64,000 bases of DNA, taken from the NCBI RefSeq assembly GCF_007991755.1, contig NZ_BJYY01000009.1, positions 34,384-98,383 of the forward strand, given 5' to 3'. Position 1 is the first letter of the stretch, and each line of letters opens with the position of its first letter. Below are positions 31,226 to 40,366 of this stretch, piece after piece. Made by a program: the position numbers and the translations under genes. Origin of the DNA: Cellulomonas aerilata (GTDB taxonomy: Bacteria; Actinomycetota; Actinomycetes; Actinomycetales; Cellulomonadaceae). The notes beneath the pieces are model-generated. The model had not been told where the DNA came from, did not search any database, and worked only from the letters and a program-made list of their open reading frames with translations.

Positions 31226-32425
31226 ATGACGGATGACCTGCGCCTGTTCACGTCCGAGTCGGTGACGGAGGGCCACCCCGACAAGATCTGCGACCAGATC
31301 TCCGACGCGATCCTGGACGCGATCCTCGAGCAGGACCCGGCGGCGCGCGTCGCGGTCGAGACCATGGTCACCACGGGACTGGTGCACGTCGCCGGCGAGG
31401 TCACCACGAGCGCATACGTCGAGATCCCGCAGGTCGTCCGCGAGGTCGTCCGGGGCATCGGGTACACGTCGTCCGCCATCGGGTTCGACGGCGACTCGTG
31501 CGGCGTGTCGGTGTCCATCGGCGCCCAGTCGCCGGACATCGCCCAGGGCGTGGACAAGGCGTGGGAGCTGCGCCAGGACGACGAGGACCTCGACCCGCTG
31601 GACGCCCAGGGCGCCGGGGACCAGGGGCTGATGTTCGGCTACGCCAGCGACGAGACGCCGTCCCTGCTGCCGCTGCCGATCTGGCTGGCGCACCGGCTCT
31701 CCGAGCGGCTCGCCCAGGTCCGCAAGGAGGGCATCGTCACGGGCCTGCGCCCGGACGGGAAGACGCAGGTGACGATCGGCTACGACGGCGACAAGCCGAT
31801 CCGCGTCGACACCGTCGTGCTGTCCACCCAGCACGACCCGGGCATGCACCTGGGGACCGAGCTCGAGCCGGCGATCGCCGAGCACGTCGTGGCCCCCGTG
31901 CTGGCCGCTGCGGGCATCGACACCGCCGGCCACCGGCTGCTGGTGAACCCGACGGGCGTGTTCGTGATCGGTGGACCGCAGGGCGACGCGGGCCTGACCG
32001 GCCGCAAGATCATCGTCGACACCTACGGCGGCATGGCGCGCCACGGCGGCGGCGCCTTCTCGGGCAAGGACCCGTCGAAGGTCGACCGGTCGGCCGCGTA
32101 CGCGATGCGGTGGGTGGCCAAGAACGTGGTGGCCGCCGGCTACGCGCGCCGCTGCGAGGTCCAGGTCGCCTACGCCATCGGCAAGGCGCACCCGGTGGGT
32201 CTGTACGTCGAGACGTTCGGCACCGGCACCGTCCCCGACAGCGCGCTGACCGCGGCCATCCGGGAGGTCTTCGACTTGCGTCCGGCCGCGCTCATCCGCG
32301 ACCTCAACCTGCTGCGGCCGATCTACCGCAGGACCGCCGCCTACGGGCACTTCGGCCGCGAGCTGCCGCACTTCACGTGGGAGCGCACGGACCGCGTGGA
32401 GGACCTGCGGTCGGTCCTGGGCTGA
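31226..32425 (+). CDS. metK: S-adenosylmethionine synthetase
   Basis: A 399-residue enzyme that makes SAM from methionine and ATP. The three-domain fold is shown by [35 protein letters not shown] and [19 protein letters not shown], which carry the ATP, metal and phosphate sites. No SAM or SAH riboswitch was seen upstream; only a -10 hexamer lies before the start. SAM made here feeds the methyltransferase encoded nearby (rsmB) and prepilin methylation. It is intact and of normal length. Confidence 0.97.
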   Translation: MTDDLRLFTSESVTEGHPDKICDQISDAILDAILEQDPAARVAVETMVTTGLVHVAGEVTTSAYVEIPQVVREVVRGIGYTSSAIGFDGDSCGVSVSIGAQSPDIAQGVDKAWELRQDDEDLDPLDAQGAGDQGLMFGYASDETPSLLPLPIWLAHRLSERLAQVRKEGIVTGLRPDGKTQVTIGYDGDKPIRVDTVVLSTQHDPGMHLGTELEPAIAEHVVAPVLAAAGIDTAGHRLLVNPTGVFVIGGPQGDAGLTGRKIIVDTYGGMARHGGGAFSGKDPSKVDRSAAYAMRWVAKNVVAAGYARRCEVQVAYAIGKAHPVGLYVETFGTGTVPDSALTAAIREVFDLRPAALIRDLNLLRPIYRRTAAYGHFGRELPHFTWERTDRVEDLRSVLG

Positions 32426-32489
32426 GCCCGTCCACCGCGACTCCCGTCCGGCCGGCCCGGACGTGGGTGGCCGGTGATGGGGTGGCGCG

Positions 32490-34769
32490 GTGTCCGAGCA
32501 GGTGCTGTCCGAGCAGGTGCTGTCCGAGCAGGTGGTGTCCGAGCATGGGGTGACCGGGGTGGCGGCGGAGGACGGCGTGCCGCAGGGGGAGCAGCTCGCG
32601 CTCGCCGGCCTGCCCGCACCGCGCCGCCGCCGACCGCGCACCGCCGGTCCCGTGGTGGCCGCCGCCACGCGTGCGGTGGCCCGGGTGCACGTCGACGTCG
32701 TCCCGGCGCACCTGGACCGGACCTTCGAGTACGTCGTCCCGCAGTCCATGGACGACGACGCGCGCCCCGGGTGCCGGGTCAAGGTCCGGTTCGCCGGGCG
32801 GGAGGTCGACGGGTACCTGCTGGAGCGCACCGACGAGCCGGAGCACGACGGTGAGCTGGCGCCGCTGCGGCGGGTGGTGTCCCCGGTGGCCGTCCTGGCG
32901 CCGGAGGTGCTGCGGCTCGCGCGTGCCGTCGCCGACCGGTACGCCGGGACGCTCGGGGACGTGCTGCGCCTCGCCGTCCCGCCGCGGCACGCCCGGGTCG
33001 AGGCGGAGATGATCGCGGTGGGGGCGGCGGGGCAGGAGCCCGCGGGGCGCGCCCGGCCGGGCGGCCCCGGCGGGCCCGCCGGACCCGACCCGGTGCCCGA
33101 CCCCGTGCCCACCGGGCGCGACCACGTGCCCACCGGGCGCGACCCCGCGCCCGGTCCGAGCGCGTGGGCCGCCCTGCGCGGTGGGCGCGCGTTCCTCGAC
33201 CACCTCGCCGCCGGACGCAGCCCCCGCGCGGTCTGGACGGCGCTGCCGGGACCGCCCGGGCAGGACTGGCCGGCCGCCGTCGCGGAGGCCGTCGCCGCCA
33301 CCACGCGCAGCGGCCGCGGGTCCGTCGTCGTGGTGCCCGACGCCCGGGACCTGGACCGCCTGGCGGCCGCTCTGACGGCCGGCGGCGTCCCCCCGTGGGC
33401 ACCCGGCGCTGACGGCGGCTTCGTCCGGCTCGAGGCCGACGCCGGACCGGCCCCCCGGTACCGCGCCTTCCTCGCCGCGCTGACCGGGTCGGCGCAGGTC
33501 GTCGTCGGGACGCGGGCGGCGGCCTGGGCACCGGTGGCGGACCTGGGGCTGGTGGTGTGCTGGGACGACGCCGACGACCTGCACTCCGAGCCCCGGTCGC
33601 CGTACCCGCACGTGCGCGAGGTCCTGGTCGCCCGGGCCGAGCAGGCGGGCTGCGCCGCGCTGCTCGGCGGCCACACCCGCACCACCGAGGCGCAGCAGCT
33701 CGTCGACCTCACCTGGGCGCGGCCCCTGCAGCCGGAGCGGTCCGTCGTCCGCGAGCGCACCGCGCGGGTGCGGGCGCTGACCTCCGTCGAGCTCGCCCGG
33801 GAGGGCGCGGCCGCCGCGGCGAGGCTGCCGGCGCCGGCGTGGCGGACCGCCCGGGACGCCCTGGCGTCCGGGCCCGTGCTGGTGCAGGTCCCGCGCGCCG
33901 GGTACCTGCCCGTGGTGGCGTGCGCCCGGTGCCGCGCGGTCGCGCGCTGCCGGGCGTGCTCGGGACCGCTCGCGCTGGGCGCCGCCGACGCCGTCCCGCA
34001 GTGCACGTGGTGCGGCACGCTGGCCGGCGCCTGGCGGTGCACCGAGTGCGGGAGCACGGCCCTGCGCTCGGTCCGGGTGGGGTCGGACCGGACCGCGGAG
34101 GAGCTCGGGCGCGCGTTCCCCGGCGTCCCGGTCCGGGTGTCCGGCGCCGGGTCGGCGACCGGGGTGCTCGCCCGGGTCGAGTCGCGGCCGGCGCTCGTGG
34201 TCGCCACCCCCGGCGCGGAGCCCGTCGCCGAGGGCGGGTACGCCGCCGCGCTGCTGCTGGACGCCGCGGTGTCGACCGCCCGGGCGTCGCTGCGGGTGGG
34301 GGAGGAGGCGCTGCACCGGTGGATGACGGCGGCGGCGCTGGTCCGCCCGGCCTCCGCCGGGGGCACCGTCGTGCTGGTCGGGGACGCCGCGCCCGCTCCC
34401 ACCCAGGCGCTGGTCCGGTGGGACCCGGTCGGGTTCGCCGAGCGCGAGCTCGCCGAGCGCCGGTCCCTCGACCTGCCGCCCGCCGTCCGGGTCGCGGCGG
34501 TCACCGGGACGCGCGACGCGGTCACGGCGTTCCTCGCCCGGGTGCGGGTGCCGGCGGGTGGGACGGTGCTCGGGCCGGTGGCGGTGGACGCGCCCGAGAC
34601 GGCGGGGGCGCCCGGCTCGCTCGACAGCCCGGTCCGCGCCCTGGTGCGGGTGCCGCTCGCCGCGGGCGGAGAGCTCGCGGCCACGCTCGCGGCGTCCGCG
34701 TCCGTGCGCAGCGCGCGCCGGGAGGGCGGGACCGTGCGCGTCCAGGTGGACCCGAAGGAGATGCTCTGA
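32490..34769 (+). CDS. priA: Probable primosomal protein N' (PriA), helicase motifs degenerate
   Basis: A 759-residue PriA homologue. The N-terminal 3'-DNA-binding domain is visible (RVHVDVVPAHLDRTFEYVVP). The zinc region keeps its cysteines: CARCRAVARC, CSGPL, CTWCG and CTECGS. In contrast, Walker A (GxxGSGKTE) and the DEAH box are absent: the corresponding regions read WTALPGPPGQDWP and LVVCWDDADDLHS. This loss is typical of actinobacterial PriA, so it is probably a DNA-binding scaffold for replication restart rather than a motor. The N-terminus has an SEQVL repeat. The GTG start at 32490 lacks a good ribosome-binding site, so a later start is possible. Confidence 0.85.
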   Translation: MSEQVLSEQVLSEQVVSEHGVTGVAAEDGVPQGEQLALAGLPAPRRRRPRTAGPVVAAATRAVARVHVDVVPAHLDRTFEYVVPQSMDDDARPGCRVKVRFAGREVDGYLLERTDEPEHDGELAPLRRVVSPVAVLAPEVLRLARAVADRYAGTLGDVLRLAVPPRHARVEAEMIAVGAAGQEPAGRARPGGPGGPAGPDPVPDPVPTGRDHVPTGRDPAPGPSAWAALRGGRAFLDHLAAGRSPRAVWTALPGPPGQDWPAAVAEAVAATTRSGRGSVVVVPDARDLDRLAAALTAGGVPPWAPGADGGFVRLEADAGPAPRYRAFLAALTGSAQVVVGTRAAAWAPVADLGLVVCWDDADDLHSEPRSPYPHVREVLVARAEQAGCAALLGGHTRTTEAQQLVDLTWARPLQPERSVVRERTARVRALTSVELAREGAAAAARLPAPAWRTARDALASGPVLVQVPRAGYLPVVACARCRAVARCRACSGPLALGAADAVPQCTWCGTLAGAWRCTECGSTALRSVRVGSDRTAEELGRAFPGVPVRVSGAGSATGVLARVESRPALVVATPGAEPVAEGGYAAALLLDAAVSTARASLRVGEEALHRWMTAAALVRPASAGGTVVLVGDAAPAPTQALVRWDPVGFAERELAERRSLDLPPAVRVAAVTGTRDAVTAFLARVRVPAGGTVLGPVAVDAPETAGAPGSLDSPVRALVRVPLAAGGELAATLAASASVRSARREGGTVRVQVDPKEML
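32493..32552 (+). repeat. 15-bp tandem repeat in the priA N-terminus
   Basis: Four units of 15 bp (TCCGAGCAGGTGCTG) encode SEQVL, SEQVL, SEQVV and a diverged SEHGV. Units 1 and 2 are identical and unit 3 differs at one base. Being a multiple of three, copy-number changes would keep the frame. Confidence 0.85.
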
Positions 34770-34828
34770 CGCCTGCGGACAGGTCGCGGCCCCGTCGACC
34801 GGCGGCGGGCGCGCCGGGGAGCCGCACC

Positions 34829-34834
34829 TAGGAT
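34829..34834 (+). promoter_or_regulatory. -10 element of a leaderless fmt transcript
   Basis: TAGGAT, then seven bases, then the fmt ATG. CGAGGTC between them is too close to serve as a ribosome-binding site. Confidence 0.58.
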
Positions 34835-34841
34835 CGAGGTC

Positions 34842-35780
34842 ATGCGTCTGCTGTTCGCCGGCACCCCCGCCGTGGCCGTGCCCGCCCTGGAGGCGCTGCT
34901 CGCGTCCCGCCACGAGGTCGTCGCCGTGCTGACCCGTCCGGACGCCCGCGCCGGTCGTGGCCGCACCATGGCGGCCAGCCCGGTCAAGGAGCGCGCGCTC
35001 GCCGAGGGGCTGGAGGTCCTCACCCCTCGCAGCCCCCGCGACGCCGACTTCCAGCACCGGCTGGCCGAGCTCGCCGTCGACTGCGCGCCGGTCGTCGCCT
35101 ACGGCGCGCTGCTGCCGCCGGCCGTGCTCGACGTCCCGGTCCACGGCTGGGTCAACCTGCACTTCTCCGTGCTGCCCGCCTGGCGCGGTGCCGCGCCGGT
35201 GCAGCACGCCGTCATCGCCGGGGACGAGGTCACCGGCGCGAGCACGTTCCGGATCGAGGCCGGGCTGGACACCGGGCCGGTGTTCGGGACTCTGACCGAG
35301 ACGATCCGTCCCCGGGACACCGCCGGCGACCTCCTGGGCCGGCTCGCCACCGCCGGCGCCGGCCTGCTCGTCGCCACGCTCGACGCGATAGCCGACGGCG
35401 TCGCCCAGCCGGTCCCGCAGCCCCCGGACGGCGTGAGCCTGGCCCCCCGGCTCGAGGTCGACGACGCCCGGGTGCTGTGGTCCCACCCCGCCCTCGCCGT
35501 GGACCGTCGCATCCGGGGCTGCACCCCGGCACCGGGTGCGTGGACGACCGCGCCGGACGGGTCGCGCCTCAAGCTGGGACCGGTCACCCCCGAGCCGTCC
35601 GTCACGGACCTCGCGCCGGGGGCGCTGCGCGTGCTCAAGGACGACGTGCTGGTCGGGACGGCGAGCCACGCCGTCCGCCTGGGGGACGTCGCACCCGCCG
35701 GACGACGCCCCATGCCGGCGGCCGCGTGGGCGCGCGGCGCCCGCCTGGACGCCGGCACGGTCCTGGGAGCCGCGGCGTGA
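34842..35780 (+). CDS. fmt: Methionyl-tRNA formyltransferase
   Basis: A 312-residue enzyme that formylates initiator Met-tRNA using 10-formyl-[23 protein letters not shown] opens the Rossmann-like domain. [30 protein letters not shown] carries the conserved Asn-His pair and AGD of the catalytic site. The C-terminal OB-like domain (about residues 205-312) binds tRNA. It has its own leaderless -10 and is coupled to rsmB by a GTGA overlap. This fmt-rsmB pair is widely conserved. Confidence 0.96.
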   Translation: MRLLFAGTPAVAVPALEALLASRHEVVAVLTRPDARAGRGRTMAASPVKERALAEGLEVLTPRSPRDADFQHRLAELAVDCAPVVAYGALLPPAVLDVPVHGWVNLHFSVLPAWRGAAPVQHAVIAGDEVTGASTFRIEAGLDTGPVFGTLTETIRPRDTAGDLLGRLATAGAGLLVATLDAIADGVAQPVPQPPDGVSLAPRLEVDDARVLWSHPALAVDRRIRGCTPAPGAWTTAPDGSRLKLGPVTPEPSVTDLAPGALRVLKDDVLVGTASHAVRLGDVAPAGRRPMPAAAWARGARLDAGTVLGAAA

Positions 35781-37450
35781 CCCCGCGCGAGCCCGGCGGC
35801 CGCCCCGCCGGCGCCGGTCGCGACGGCCCGGACGGAGGCGGACCGGACCGAGGCGGAGCGAACCGGGGCGGACCGGGCCGGGGAGGACCGGACCGGGGAG
35901 GCTCCGGCCGACACGGTGGCCGCGGCCCGGCACCCGACCGCCGGAGCCCGGCCGCGGACCGCCGGGACGCCGCGGGCCGCGAGCGCGGCGCCGCCCGCCT
36001 GACCGGGCAGGGGAACCGCACCGCCTCCGCGCCGTCCGCGCGCCGCCGCGACGCCGACTCCGCCCGCGGTGCCGCGTTCGACGTCCTGCGCGAGGTCGAC
36101 GGGTCCGACGCGTACGCCAACCTGGTCCTGCCGCCGCTGCTGCGCGAGCGGGACATCCGCGGCCGGGACGCCGGGTTCGCCACCGAGCTCGCGTACGGCG
36201 CGCTGCGGCTGCGAGGTCGCTACGACGCGATCATCGAGCTGTGCGCCGGCGGCCGGACGCTGGACCGCATCGACCCGCCGGTCCTGGACCTGCTGCGGCT
36301 CGGCGCCCACCAGCTGCTCGGCATGCGGGTGCCGCCGCACGCCGCCGTCTCGGAGACCGTCGGGCTGGCGCGGGCCCGCACCGGGGCCGGCAGCGCCCAG
36401 TTCGTCAACGCCGTCCTGCGTGCGGTCAGCGCGCAGGACCTGGACACCTGGCTGAGCCGGATCGCGACGGCCGCCGACCCCGCCGGGACCGACGCCGTCG
36501 CGCGCCTCGCCGTGACCGAGAGCCACCCGCTGTGGGTCACCCGCGCCCTGCGGGAGGCGCTGGTCGCCCACGGGCGGGACGCGGGGGAGATCGGGGACCT
36601 GCTCGCCGCGGACAACGCCGCCCCGGCCGTCACCCTGGTCGCCCGACCGGGTCTGTCGGACGTCGACGAGGTCCGCGAGCAGGCCCGCGAGGACACCTCG
36701 CCCGGCCGGTGGTCGCCGTACGCGGTGACGATGTCCGGCGGCGACCCCGGTGCCCTGCGGACGGTCCGGGACGGCCGCGCGGGGGTCCAGGACGAGGGCA
36801 GCCAGCTCGTCGCGCTCGCGCTCGCCGCCGCCGCGCTCGACGGCGGCGCGGACGAGCGGTGGCTGGACCTGTGCGCCGGCCCGGGCGGCAAGGCCGCGCT
36901 GCTCGGCGCCCTGGCCGCCACGAGGGGCGCGCGCCTGGTCGCGAACGAGGTGCAGCCGCACCGCGCGCGACTGGTCGAGCGGGCCCTGGCGGCGGTGCCC
37001 GCCCGCGCGGTGGAGGCGGTGCGGGTCGGCGACGGCCGGACCGTCGGCGAGGAGGAGCCCGGCGCCTACGACCGGGTCCTGCTCGACGCCCCGTGCACCG
37101 GGCTCGGCGCGCTGCGTCGTCGTCCGGAGGCACGCTGGCGCCGCACCCCGGCCGACCTGGCGCACCTGGGGGAGCTGCAGCGGTCGCTGCTCGCGTCCGC
37201 ACTGGACGCCGTCCGCCCCGGCGGCGTCGTCGCCTACGCGACGTGCTCGCCGCACCTGGTCGAGACCCAGCTCGTCGTCAAGGACGTGCTGCGCCGTCGC
37301 GACGACGTCGAGGTCCTCGACACGCGCGTGGCGATGCGGGACGTCGCCGGACCGGACCTGCCGCTCACCGAGCGCACCGACGTCCAGCTGTGGCCGCACG
37401 TGCACGGCACCGACGCGATGTTCCTGGCGCTGCTGCGCCGGCGGGCGTGA
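35777..37450 (+). CDS. rsmB: 16S rRNA m5C967 methyltransferase RsmB with RGG-like N-terminus
   Basis: A 557-residue SAM-dependent methyltransferase. Residues 1-95 are an unusual Gly/Arg/Asp-rich extension with GGPDRGG-type repeats. Then come a NusB-like RNA-binding domain (about 96-235) and the catalytic domain: [16 protein letters not shown] is motif [11 protein letters not shown] motif IV with one Cys, and YATCSPH motif VI with the nucleophilic Cys. The GTG start overlaps the fmt stop. If translation began inside the extension the enzyme would still be complete, but no better start is seen. Function is confident; the role of the extension is unknown. Confidence 0.9.
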   Translation: MTPREPGGRPAGAGRDGPDGGGPDRGGANRGGPGRGGPDRGGSGRHGGRGPAPDRRSPAADRRDAAGRERGAARLTGQGNRTASAPSARRRDADSARGAAFDVLREVDGSDAYANLVLPPLLRERDIRGRDAGFATELAYGALRLRGRYDAIIELCAGGRTLDRIDPPVLDLLRLGAHQLLGMRVPPHAAVSETVGLARARTGAGSAQFVNAVLRAVSAQDLDTWLSRIATAADPAGTDAVARLAVTESHPLWVTRALREALVAHGRDAGEIGDLLAADNAAPAVTLVARPGLSDVDEVREQAREDTSPGRWSPYAVTMSGGDPGALRTVRDGRAGVQDEGSQLVALALAAAALDGGADERWLDLCAGPGGKAALLGALAATRGARLVANEVQPHRARLVERALAAVPARAVEAVRVGDGRTVGEEEPGAYDRVLLDAPCTGLGALRRRPEARWRRTPADLAHLGELQRSLLASALDAVRPGGVVAYATCSPHLVETQLVVKDVLRRRDDVEVLDTRVAMRDVAGPDLPLTERTDVQLWPHVHGTDAMFLALLRRRA

Positions 37451-37464
37451 GCGCAGCGGTTCGC

Positions 37465-37470
37465 TAGGGT
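37465..37470 (+). promoter_or_regulatory. -10 element of a leaderless rpe transcript
   Basis: TAGGGT, seven bases, then the rpe GTG, with no Shine-Dalgarno sequence. Confidence 0.58.
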
Positions 37471-37477
37471 CGCCCGG

Positions 37478-38143
37478 GTGGGCGCCCTCATCAACCCGAG
37501 CATCCTGTCCGCCGACTTCGCCAACCTCGAGCGGGACCTCGCCGCGATCCGGGGGGCGGACTACGCGCACGTCGACGTCATGGACAACCACTTCGTGCCG
37601 AACCTCACCCTCGGCCTGCCGGTGGTCGAGCGGCTCGTGCAGGTGTCCCCGGTGCCGGTCGACGCCCACCTCATGATCGAGGACCCGGACCGCTGGGCGC
37701 CGGCCTTCGCCGAGGCGGGCGCCGCGTCGGTCACCTTCCACGCCGAGGCGGCCTCCGCTCCGGTCCGGCTCGCCCGCGAGCTGCGGCGGCACGGCGCCCG
37801 CGCCGGCCTGGCGCTGCGGCCCGCGACCCCGGTCGAGCCGTTCCTGGACCTGCTCGGCGAGATCGACATGCTCCTGGTCATGACGGTGGAGCCGGGGTTC
37901 GGCGGCCAGTCGTTCATCGAGGGCACGCTGCCCAAGATCCGCCGCGCCCGCGCCGCGATCGACGCGTCCGGACTGGACGTGTGGGTGCAGGTCGACGGCG
38001 GGGTGTCCCGGTCGACGATCGAGCGCATCGCCGACGCCGGCGCCACCGTCTTCGTCGCCGGGTCGGCGGTCTACGGCGCCGACGACGTCGCCGCGGAGAT
38101 CGACGTGCTCCGCTCCATGGCCGACGGCGCCCACCGGCACTGA
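37478..38143 (+). CDS. rpe: Ribulose-phosphate 3-epimerase
   Basis: A 221-residue TIM-barrel enzyme that interconverts ribulose 5-phosphate and xylulose 5-phosphate. [17 protein letters not shown] is the N-terminal signature. [19 protein letters not shown] and [10 protein letters not shown] supply metal-binding His and Asp residues, and [13 protein letters not shown] and VDGGVS form the phosphate side. Ribulose 5-phosphate is also the substrate of RibBA, encoded 2.2 kb downstream, which gives a metabolic reason for the neighbourhood. The start is fixed by the leaderless -10. Confidence 0.96.
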   Translation: MGALINPSILSADFANLERDLAAIRGADYAHVDVMDNHFVPNLTLGLPVVERLVQVSPVPVDAHLMIEDPDRWAPAFAEAGAASVTFHAEAASAPVRLARELRRHGARAGLALRPATPVEPFLDLLGEIDMLLVMTVEPGFGGQSFIEGTLPKIRRARAAIDASGLDVWVQVDGGVSRSTIERIADAGATVFVAGSAVYGADDVAAEIDVLRSMADGAHRH

Positions 38144-38189
38144 CGAGCGGACGCCCTGCGCCCCTGTGGCATGATCGGGGCCGAACACA

Positions 38190-38331
38190 CACGTGCTCCG
38201 GGGTCGGTGAAAATCCGAGCCGGCGGTCATAGTCCGCGACCCGCGCGCCGCGTCCCTCACCGGACGCACGCCGGTTGACCTGGTGGAACTCCAGGACCGA
38301 CGGTCAAAGTCCGGATGGGAGGAAGTACGTG
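38190..38331 (+). promoter_or_regulatory. FMN riboswitch (RFN element)
   Basis: The conserved RFN core is readable: GGGGTCGGTGAAAATCCGA, CCGGCGGTCATAGTCCGCGA, then after a variable helix CTGGTGGAACTCCAG, CCGACGGTCAAAGTCCGGAT and GGGAGGA. Its position 108 bases before ribD fits control of riboflavin synthesis by FMN. Translational control is likely in a high-GC actinobacterium, since no terminator hairpin with a U-run follows. Confidence 0.95.
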
Positions 38332-38438
38332 GCGGTGCGTCCGGCCTGCGCCGGGCGGTCCGCGGTGACCAGCGGCGTCCGCGCCGCCGTGCCACCTCGT
38401 CCACCCCGGAGCCGCCAGACGGACCGGAGGTGACCAGC

Positions 38439-39692
38439 GTGCAGACGACCCAGAGCCGTGGACCCGTGGTGCTCGGCACGACCGGCGCACCCCCGCCACG
38501 CGCCACCGCGGCTCCCACCGCCACCGTGAGCGCCGCCGCCAACGCCACCGTGAGCGCCACCACCACCGCCACCGCCCGCGAGCGTGCCGCCATGGCGCGC
38601 GCCCTGGAGCTCGCCCGGCGCGGCCCCGCGCACGGCCCGAACCCGCGCGTCGGCTGCGTCCTGCTGGGCACCGGCCCCGCCGCCGGGGGCGACCGGGCCG
38701 ACCTCACCGACGTCACCACGCTCGCCGAGGGCTGGCACGCCGGCGTCGGCACCCCGCACGCGGAGGTCGCCGCCCTGCAGGCCGCGCGCGCCGCGGGGGT
38801 CGACGTCCGCGGCGCCACCGCTGTGGTCACCCTCGAGCCCTGCAACCACACCGGCCGCACCGGCCCGTGCGCCCAGGCGCTGCTGGACGCGGGGGTGTCC
38901 CGCGTCGTCGTCGCCGTCCAGGACCCCAACCCCGTCGCGGCCGGCGGGGCGCAGCACCTGCGGGCGCACGGGGTCGACGTCGTGACCGGCGTGGAGGAGG
39001 ACGCGGGCCGCGAGCTGCTGCGCCGGTGGCTGCCCGCGGCGTCGCGCGGGCGGCCGTTCGTCACGCTGAAGATCGCCACCACGCTGGACGGCCGGGTCGC
39101 CGCCGCCGACGGCAGCAGCCGCTGGATCACCTCCCCGGTGGCCCGCCGGCACGCGCACAACCTGCGCGCCGAGTCCGACGCGATCGTGGTCGGCACCGGC
39201 ACCGTCGCGGCGGACGACCCCTCGCTCACCGCCCGCACCGCCGACGGCGAGCTGGCCCAGCACCAGCCGCTGCGCGTCGTCGTCGGGCACCGACCGGTCC
39301 AGCCGGGCGCCCGGCTGCACGGACCGGGCGGCGACCTCGTCCACCTCGCCACGCACGACCCAGCCGAGGTCCTCGCCGCGCTGGAGGCGCGCGAGGTCCG
39401 CCACGTCCTGCTCGAGGGCGGCCCGACCCTCGCGGCGGCGTTCCTGCGCGCCGGGCTCGTCGACGAGGTGTACGCCTACGTCGCGCCGGTGCTGCTCGGC
39501 GGCGGCCGGACGGCGATCGGGGACCTGGGGATCACCGGCATCGCCGACGCCGTCCGGCTGGTCCCGCGCGAGCCCGTCCCGCTGGGACCGGACGTGCTCG
39601 TCGTCGCCGCCGTGCAGGAGCGCGCGGCGGCAGGCGCCGACTCCGACCAGACCGGCGCGGGCACCGCACCGGGACCGCAGAGGGAGCACTGA
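38439..39692 (+). CDS. ribD: Bifunctional riboflavin deaminase-reductase RibD
   Basis: A 417-residue bifunctional enzyme. The deaminase domain has the zinc site HAEVAAL (His107) and PCNHTGRTGPC (Cys135, Cys144). The reductase domain follows: RPFVTLKIATTLDGRVA, SDAIVVGTGTVAADDPSLTAR and LLEGGPTLAAAFL. About 45 Ala/Thr-rich residues precede the usual RALELARRG start. GTG 38439 is chosen for the GGAGG at 38426-38430, but ATG 38592 would give the canonical N-terminus without a clear ribosome-binding site. It is the first gene under the FMN riboswitch and overlaps ribE. Confidence 0.92.
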   Translation: MQTTQSRGPVVLGTTGAPPPRATAAPTATVSAAANATVSATTTATARERAAMARALELARRGPAHGPNPRVGCVLLGTGPAAGGDRADLTDVTTLAEGWHAGVGTPHAEVAALQAARAAGVDVRGATAVVTLEPCNHTGRTGPCAQALLDAGVSRVVVAVQDPNPVAAGGAQHLRAHGVDVVTGVEEDAGRELLRRWLPAASRGRPFVTLKIATTLDGRVAAADGSSRWITSPVARRHAHNLRAESDAIVVGTGTVAADDPSLTARTADGELAQHQPLRVVVGHRPVQPGARLHGPGGDLVHLATHDPAEVLAALEAREVRHVLLEGGPTLAAAFLRAGLVDEVYAYVAPVLLGGGRTAIGDLGITGIADAVRLVPREPVPLGPDVLVVAAVQERAAAGADSDQTGAGTAPGPQREH

Positions 39693-40366
39693 TGTTCACA
39701 GGGATCGTCGAGGAGGTCGGCACGGTCGTGTCGGTCGCCCCGGGCAGCACCGAGGGCACCGCGACGGAGGCCGACGTCCGGCTGACCGTGCGCGGCCCCC
39801 TGGTCACCTCGGACGCCGCGCTGGGCGACTCCATCTCGGTGTCGGGCGTGTGCCTGACGGTCGCGGACCTGCCCGGGAACGGCACGTTCACCGCCGACGT
39901 CATGCCGGAGTCGCTGCGCCGCACGGCGCTCGGCTCCCTGGTCCCCGGCGCCCCGGTCAACCTCGAGCGGGCTGTGCGGGCCGACGCGCGCCTCGGCGGG
40001 CACGTCGTCCAGGGGCACGTGGACGGGGTCGGGACGATCGTCAGCCGCACGCCGGGGCCGCGCTGGGACGACGTCGTCGTCCGGCTCCCGGTCGACCTGG
40101 CCGGGTACGTCGCGGAGAAGGGGTCCATCGCGGTCAGCGGCGTGTCCCTGACGGTCACCCACGTCGGCCCGGACACGTTCGGCGTCAGCCTCATCCCGAC
40201 CACGCTGGCCGCGACGACGCTCGGGGACCTCGCGCCGGGGTCCGCCGTCAACCTCGAGGTCGACGTGATCGCCAAGTACGTCGAGCGGCTGCTGGCCACC
40301 GGCCACGGGGCGGCCGGGACGAGCGGGACGAGCGGCGCGACCGGGACGACCGAGGCCCTGCGATGA
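39692..40366 (+). CDS. ribE: Riboflavin synthase alpha chain
   Basis: A 224-residue trimeric enzyme that dismutates two 6,7-dimethyl-8-ribityllumazine molecules into riboflavin. Two similar lumazine-binding barrels are seen, each with the key motif: [12 protein letters not shown] with [10 protein letters not shown] in the first, and [15 protein letters not shown] with [10 protein letters not shown] in the second. The last 20 residues are a Gly/Thr/Ser-rich tail. It is coupled to ribD (TGATG) and ribBA (ATGA). In some nomenclatures this gene is ribC. Confidence 0.95.
   Translation: MFTGIVEEVGTVVSVAPGSTEGTATEADVRLTVRGPLVTSDAALGDSISVSGVCLTVADLPGNGTFTADVMPESLRRTALGSLVPGAPVNLERAVRADARLGGHVVQGHVDGVGTIVSRTPGPRWDDVVVRLPVDLAGYVAEKGSIAVSGVSLTVTHVGPDTFGVSLIPTTLAATTLGDLAPGSAVNLEVDVIAKYVERLLATGHGAAGTSGTSGATGTTEALR

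Noticed and set aside
30548..35023. A 1491-codon open frame on the minus strand across the hydrolase, metK and priA
   Set aside because: It is the shadow of three well-supported plus-strand genes. High GC removes stop codons from the antisense frame and the translation is low-complexity Arg/Ser/Pro.
35099..39352. A 1417-codon minus-strand frame over fmt, rsmB, rpe and ribD
   Set aside because: The same GC effect; it has no recognisable motif and covers the FMN riboswitch and four known genes.
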